A DNA stretch of 64,000 nt. It comes from Pollenia angustigena (taxonomy: Eukaryota > Arthropoda > Insecta > Diptera > Polleniidae). Under the pieces are notes generated by a model, which did no database searches, was not told where the DNA came from, and saw nothing but the letters and a program-made list of their open reading frames with translations. Positions 58,192 to 64,000 of the stretch are shown piece by piece (within the stretch, counting starts at the first letter, position 1; each line of letters starts with the position of its first letter). The stretch spans positions 230,143,803 to 230,207,802 of the forward strand of contig OV884059.1 of NCBI GenBank assembly GCA_930367215.1, read 5' to 3'. Made by a program: the position numbers and the translations under genes.

Positions 58192-58456
58192 GTACATATC
58201 GCACTTGATCATAAAGAGGGTATAAAATCAAAATTCAAAAAAGTTTAGTAGAAGCTTAACGATTTTTAATTTAATACCTATTAAGCATATGAAAAATAAA
58301 TTTTAAACCAACCCTTTTATTACCGAATATGTGAAAAAAGCACAATATTTTTACAGCGGGTAAACAGATATGAAAATAACATGTCGATTTTTTTCCAAAA
58401 GTGAAAAAATAAAAATTTTGAGTTAATACCCTCTTTATGATCAAGTGCGATATGTA
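58192..58456. mobile_element. MITE, 'acatatcgcacttgatc' termini
   Basis: Inverted arms of about 28 bp (acatatcgcacttgatcata + aagagggta at the left, complement at 58428-58456). An older relative sits in Pcmt-1 intron 1 (46734-46974). Confidence 0.8.
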
Positions 58457-58544
58457 GGTAATATGTACAAATGCAAAAAATTTTTTTTATTATTATGTAG
58501 GTACCTACTTCCTTTTCTGTTTACTTATTATACCTATGCCTATT

Positions 58545-58810
58545 ATATCGAGCCCTGACAGCGAAAATAATGTAAGCGACATGATTTTCAATTTTCGTTT
58601 TTTTTAATAAATGACTTTATTGGCAACACTTGTATCATCTCCTAAAATATCATGGTCACATAATGTACCGTTACGATTTTATAGCAAAAACAATTTTAAT
58701 GTAAGCGACAAATTTCATACAAAATTAATATGAAATAAAACAAAAAAAGCTCTCTCCTGTAAAATTTGAGTTTTGGCGCTTACATTATTTTCGCGGTTAG
58801 GGGTCGATAT
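58545..58810. mobile_element. MITE, 'atcgagccctgacagcgaaa' termini
   Basis: The left arm 58545-58578 (then ataatgtaagcg) is mirrored at 58777-58810. ATTAT flanks both ends. A diverged relative is at 59937-60188. Confidence 0.75.
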
Positions 58811-58816
58811 TATACC

Positions 58817-59388
58817 TGGCGCTATGGCAGAACGCCCAAGGGCGTAACGCCCAAAACCAAAAATGTCATAACGCCCAAATCTTGTTGTATTGCCCAAAAC
58901 CCAAAAAAAAATAATGACAAAGTGCCCAAATGCTATGTCATATCGCCCAAATAACAAAGTTTGGGCGCTGTGACATTTTTTTGAAAAGTAAGCAGATTTA
59001 TTTGGGCGTCTTAAATATACCATAGAGGAGGTACTCCTTGTACAAGGCGTGCTTAAACTTGTGACATTTTCTTAAATATACCATAGAGGAGGTACTCCTT
59101 GTACAAGGCGTGCTTAAACTGCAGGCAGTTGCCATTGCAGGAGGTCAGGATATAATAAAATGCCCCATTTGCTGTCAAAATGTCGAGGACTCAATGTTAG
59201 TTTTTTTTTACTTTTTGGGCCTTACGACAGTTTTTCTTTTGGGCGTTATGACCTAGACTATAATTTGAAAAGACATATCGCCCAAATTCAATGTCATATA
59301 GCCCAAACGGCAAAACGGTAAAACTTTTGGGTGTTATGACATTTTTGGTTTTGGGCGTTACGCCCTTGGGCGTTCTGCCATAGCGCCA
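58817..59388. mobile_element. MITE with GCCCAA-rich body and 7-bp target duplication
   Basis: Termini TGGCGCTATGGCAGAACGCC... and ...GGCGTTCTGCCATAGCGCCA (arms about 60 bp), flanked by TTATACC (58810-58816 and 59389-59395). The body is built of 'cgcccaaa' repeats and a tandem ~62-bp duplication containing 'ataccatagaggaggtactc' (59013 and 59075). Confidence 0.85.
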
Positions 59389-59936
59389 TTATACCTACCT
59401 ATTACATAGGTACATAGTTTATTATTATTACCGTAATTATTGCGCCAAATTTATTATTATTTTTATTATTAATTTTTAATTCTTTGTTTATTTAGTATTT
59501 AGTCACATTACACCTACTAATTAGGCCAATAAATTTTTTACTGTTTAATGCCTGTTCAACAATTTCAAACGTTAACGCATAGAAAATTCCTATAAAAACA
59601 CTTAAGCTACGGCCACACTTGGCAAATATTTGACGAAAAAGACGTAACCAACAGGCAAACTAAAATATAATTTACTACACCTTACAAAAAAACAGCTTAT
59701 TCTATGGCAGTATAATTAATGTTATTTTTTGATATTTAGACCCTGTTAAATTCACTAACTATTAAAAAAAGTATTTGGGGAAATACTTAATAAATGTGAC
59801 CCCAAGCTTTAGTTGTTAAAATACTTTATAGGTATGTTATCAATGTAGTTTTTGGGAATACAAAATGTTTAATTAATAAGATTTTGTTGGTCGTGCTTAA
59901 TTCCCAATTTTTATTCTTGATAAATTATTTTGATAA

Positions 59937-60188
59937 TATCGGGCCCTAATAGCAAAAATAATGTAACCAACAACATTTTAGATTTTTGTTTTTTGATGAA
60001 AATCGAACATTTTTGATCATTTGCATCACCTCTAAAAATCTCATATCTCTGGGAAGTTCCATTACGAAATAAGAGCAAAAGCAATTTCAAACGAAACCCG
60101 AAACTTGAAGCAAACATATATAAAAAAACCCTTCTCCTATATAATTTTATTTTTGTTGGTTACATCATTTTATATAAGGGCTCCATAT
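59937..60188. mobile_element. Second copy of the 58545 MITE family
   Basis: 'atcgggccctaatagcaaaa' at the left and 'ttatataagggctccatat' at the right are inverted. It shares 'aataatgtaaccaac' and an 'tcatctc'-like middle with the first copy. Confidence 0.65.
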
Positions 60189-60339
60189 ATTTTCAAGTGC
60201 ACGCCATAAAAAACTAAACTGCTTTATTTTGATTTTCTTGCGAAAATAATAAAGCAACTTGTTTTAGTTTTTTTCGTAACTCACTGACAACTCCAATTAA
60301 TAATAGGAGAATTCCAATCAATTGTAGTGGGGAATGAAA

Positions 60340-60960
60340 GAAAAGATAAACTCACTGTTTATTGCTGGTATTTTGTTTAAACTTTGATATCGCAAATAAG
60401 ACTTTTTGATTGTTTCCAATTCTTATTCACTCTGTAGTTTTGTTTGCGTATATCTTTGGCTTTTCTTAAAATTTTTAGGAGAATGTTTCCTGATGATCTG
60501 GCCCAACGGCAAGATTACACTATTATACATTGTATTAATACATGTCAAAAACTCAAGTAAGACAAAGTGTGATAGTGTGAATGCAATGTGTCACGAAAAT
60601 GACAAGTAAATCCAATAGACATAAGAAAATAAATAAATAAATAAGTATTGCGAAAAAAGTTTGACATCCCTTACGACTTCATCTTTTTTTGAAAAAATTT
60701 CCAAACAAAAATAATTTTCATTGGATCAGGGGTGCATTTTACTTCATGTGTGAGTGTTTATACTTGTGTGATGGTGTGAACACAAACTGTCATGTTAAAT
60801 TAGATTTTTTGACAGTCGCAACAAAACTAATTAGATTTCTATCTCACAAAGTATTATGGGATACGTAAGACTTGTGAGATAGTGTAAACTAGCTTTAAGC
60901 AAGCAGTGAAATGTGCATAGAAACTAGCTTACCCTCCAACAATAAATTTTAGTGTATTTA
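60340..60960. repeat. Dispersed repeat shared with 45350-45715
   Basis: See that entry; the parts are in a different order and orientation. Includes 'gtttcctgatgatctggccc' and 'aaactcactgtttattgctg'. Confidence 0.55.
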
Positions 60961-61083
60961 TCAATTTAACATTTTCTATATTAAATTCTATATATTCTAT
61001 TTACCTAATTACATTTACTTTAATGCACCATGACAGCAAACGATTTCCTTTTAGAATCACCTATATTAGTTTTTTTGTTTCTA

Positions 61084-62010
61084 AAGGGTAATTTTTTAAG
61101 AGCTAAAGGAAAGTTAAAAAAAACACATAAAATTCAGAAAAATGCATGAAATCTTTATTTAAATCGATAGTACGGTCCATAAAATTTAATGTTTGAAGAT
61201 TATTTCATGCAAATGTTGACCTTGATTGCGCCTCAAATGGTCCATCCGCTTAGTCCAATTTTGGCATACTCTTTCCAACATTTCGGCCGGTATCTCATGA
61301 ATAAATGCTTTAAAGTTGTCTTCCAATGCGTCAATTGAAGCGGGCATGTGTGTATAGACATGAGCTTTAACATAGCCCAACAAAAAATAGTCTAAAGGCG
61401 TTAAATCGCACGATCTAGGCGGCCAATTGACCGGTCCCGAACGTGAAATAAAATGTTCACCGAACTCGCCTCTCAATAAGTCCATTGTTAAGCGTGCTGT
61501 GTGGCAGGTGACACCGTCTTGTTGAAACCACATCTCATGCAAGTCAAGCTCTTGCATTTTAGGCAAAAAAAGTTGGATATCATCTAACGGTAGCGCTCAC
61601 CATTTACAGTTACGTTACGATTCGCATCATCTTTGAAGAAGTACGGTCCAATGATGCCACCAGCCCATAAACCGCACCAAAATGTGACTTTTTCTGGATG
61701 CATTGGTAGCTCTTGCAATGCTTCTGGCTGATCTTCACTCCAAAATCGGCAATTCTGCTTGTTAACGTACCCATTGAGCCAAAAATGAGCTTCGTCGCTG
61801 AACACAAGAAGCGCGCGATGAACTTTCTTAACAGAGCACGCATTTTTATAATAAAATTCAATAATTTGCAAGCGTTGTTCGTTTGTAAGACGATTCATGG
61901 TTAAATTATACACCAAACTGAAGATGTTTGACAGTGAAACAAAACACGAAACGTGCGTCAGCTGTTTAAACCAGTGTTGCCAGAAAGATAATAGCTAAAA
62001 AATCACCCAT
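61084..62010 (-). mobile_element. Internally deleted rosa-type (DD41D) mariner
   Basis: Imperfect inverted termini AAGGGTAATTTTTTAAGAGCT and AGCTAAAAAATCACCCAT, flanked by TA (61082-61083 and 62011-62012). 927 bp, against roughly 1.3 kb for a complete element. It lies in the insomniac-like intron, minus strand. Confidence 0.85.
61186..61899 (-). pseudogene. Mariner (rosa-type) transposase, deleted and frameshifted
   Basis: Minus strand. The N terminus MNRLTNEQRLQIIEFYYKNA (start 61899) runs into SVKKVHRALL and is then joined directly to VFSDEAHFWLNGYVNKQNCR: the second helix-turn-helix and linker are deleted in frame. A frame break near 61570-61590 precedes the C-terminal part MQELDLHEMWFQQDGVTCHT to HLHEIIFKH. 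The catalytic residues are visible: D in SDEAHF, D in QQDG and D in PLDYF, with 41 residues between the second and third, hence DD41D as in the rosa lineage. Cannot make an active enzyme because of the deletion and the frame break. Confidence 0.85.
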
Positions 62011-63522
62011 TAGTTCGAAATAACAATTTAAAAAAAAAGGGAAATACTTTAGCGCAGCATGAATCGAAAAATATCTGCCACACATATTCATATTTACTAG
62101 AGGCAGTGTTGGTTGTAATAATAACTTTTTTTCATCCAAAAATTTTTTTTTTACAAATCGTTGAAAAACTAACCCTGCAGGAGATTAAGAGTTAATTGGC
62201 AAAATGCCACTAGTGCAATTACTAGAACAAGATGAACTAGTGCTAACGGGGTTAGAGTAAGACAAATCTGAACGAATTCCGTCGGAATTCTATTGGATAT
62301 ATCTGTACATAAATTCCCCCCGATATATCCATGCGAAATCGATCAGAAACCGGCCAGACAGTAAGTATATTCAATGTCTGACAGAAATCTGAACGAAGTT
62401 TCTAAGAATGAAGTCAGACATTTGGACGAAATGTCTGATTCAGACAATGTCGGAGTATTTTGCTGGCTGGGATGTATTTATAAAATATATAAATAAAAAT
62501 TAAATTTATAGATTTGTTTTATATCGCGTATTCAATCCTTATATTTTTTAATAGACAAAACTGATTAAAGATTACAAATTAAAACTAAACTTATGTAAGC
62601 TACTTAAATTTCAAAAAAACAAATTTCTTAGAAAAATACTTAAAAACTTTTTTATCTCAAAAACACGATACGATATGACAACACTGACTAGAGTATAACA
62701 GGGGTGTGCTGGAAATTTTTTTCTATTATATTTTTTTAATCTATTTATTTTGCACTTAAGTTACCTTTTTATATACCACGTTAGATGTTCTGGTGCTAAC
62801 ACGATCAGGTTTCTAGGTGTGATCACCCTCGATGAGGTCACGTTAAACTGCTCGTGTGAACATCAATCCTCTCTTACACCCAACTTTCACGAGGATTTTT
62901 CCCCTATTTTTAAATCTTGTGTTTTTTAGTTTGATAGCGATAGTTTGATTTTTCAGTTAACGTACTTACATAAACTAAATACAAATACATCACTCGTATT
63001 GGAGCTTATAGCAATAACAGATAATATATATTTACTGTGAGAAATACTCTAAATTGTTTGAACAAAATTTCTAAATCTGTCTCTATTATGTGCCAAGTCT
63101 GCGCCGAATCGCAATATTTTCTTGTAATTGAAAAATAATGACGAAAGATATTAAAAACTATGGCTGAGTTCCTAAACATCATAATACTTTGCAGTCAAAG
63201 TCAAAAAAGTATCATAGAGTTTAACTATATCTAGTTTGATTATTGTGTACGCATCGATATTGTTTTTAGTGAACTTTGGTACAGATAACATTGTAAAATT
63301 TTTCACGGTTGCTTGGTAGAAAGCACTTAAAAAAGCGAGTTGCTTTGCAACTGATATTTTGGAACTCACCCTATTTTATTATTTAAAAGAAAAATATTGA
63401 TGTTTAAATCACGGAAGTTTACATAGGAATAAAAATAAAATTTTAATTAACATAAAACATAAGTTTCTATGATTGAAAACCCATATTTTAATACCCCTTC
63501 TCAATCATATAAACCTATGCAA

Positions 63523-64000
63523 AGCGAATTCATAAAGGTGACATTTTCGACTCAACCAAGGCGAATTCATAAAGGTGACATTTTCGACTCATCTGTTTAT
63601 TGTTTATTTTTTTGTGTGTATACTGAATTTCAAGCTTTGTTTACATTTTATGAAAAAATTAATTCAAATTTAAAATTCAATAAAAATTTTAATAGTTGAA
63701 AAAAACTTATTTTAATTTTATTAAATAAAAAAAGTGAATATTAAATATAAACATAAGAAATCAAAAATGCGTAAATAATAAGTGGAGCCACAATTAATTT
63801 GCAATTGAGGACTTTCTAAAGCAATTGTGTATATTTTATTTATTTATTTATTAACAAAAAAATTTCCTTTTTTATATTTCCAACAAATATTTTTGACATT
63901 CACTCTAACTTTTTACAAAAACAAAATACATAGTATTTTTCAATAAAAAGGGATAGCTAGCATAACTTTATCTCATGATGCGGTCACCTTTATAAATTCG
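63523..64000. mobile_element. MITE with 'gcgaattcataaaggtgac' termini, cut by the window edge
   Basis: Two tandem 36-bp copies start at 63524 and 63560 ('gcgaattcataaaggtgaca' + 'ttttcgactca'). The last 20 bases of the window are the inverse ('ggtcacctttataaattcg'). It shares the 'aaggcgaatt' tip with elements at 51594 and 53551. Confidence 0.65.

Larger units (their letters stand above)
57753..64000 (+). other. Intron 1 of the insomniac-like gene (partial)
   Basis: Begins with the strong donor GTAAGT and contains only mobile elements and AT-rich sequence to the window edge; 59400-59935 and 62015-63515 hold nothing I can name. Confidence 0.75.

Noticed and set aside
57753..64000. A second exon of the insomniac-like gene inside the window
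   Set aside because: I searched the plus-strand frames for the expected continuation of the BTB domain and found none.

Overview
The window looks like AT-rich, transposon-saturated genomic DNA from a higher fly (Diptera; a large-genome brachyceran is my inference). The reasons are short 61-70 bp introns beside a very long one, fly-like gene content, a DD41D (rosa-type) mariner, Jockey- and LOA-type LINEs, insect-type Helitron ends and many MITEs. There are no bacterial features.

Host genes. (1) A TUG/ASPSCR1 orthologue (tether containing a UBX domain) lies on the minus strand. Exon 1 is at 30321-30823 and exons 2-5 at 8483-9674, separated by an intron of about 20.6 kb full of repeats. The five exons join in frame into a 500-residue protein. 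(2) Two intact, tandem, same-strand Pcmt genes (protein-L-isoaspartate O-methyltransferase) lie at 46641-48029 and 54449-55406. Each has five exons of identical lengths and encodes 227 residues; they differ at about 52 positions. (3) The first coding exon (57567-57752) of a KCTD2/5/17-type BTB gene, insomniac-like, runs off the right edge; the 6.2 kb after it looks like intron.

Layout. 1-5111: a 3,287-bp unit in near-identical tandem duplication, with a minisatellite, a tRNA-derived SINE and a MITE. 5012-5739: Helitron-like. 5980-7925: decayed LINE whose RT active-site region is overrun by a TA microsatellite. 8483-30823: TUG gene; its first intron holds a LOA remnant, a large foldback with a LINE fragment inside, a DUF7869-like transposase fragment, a ~117-bp satellite, a SINE cluster with a 221-bp hairpin, a Helitron and a hAT fragment. 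31-39 kb: intergenic cluster of foldback, hAT-like, piggyBac-like and mariner-derived elements. 39497-44706: nearly complete LOA-type LINE with a 12-bp target duplication, inserted beside an older Jockey-type remnant. 45-54 kb: the two Pcmt genes separated by hAT, Harbinger-like and Jockey debris. 55.6-64 kb: insomniac-like exon 1 and MITE-rich intron, including a deleted rosa-type mariner.

The host genes have unrelated roles (UBX/p97 adaptor, protein repair, Cullin-3 adaptor) and form no visible pathway. The strongest observations are the intact Pcmt pair, a mariner derivative keeping only a DNA-binding-domain ORF, long hairpins that could give small RNAs, and several MITEs with clean target duplications that allow superfamily assignment.
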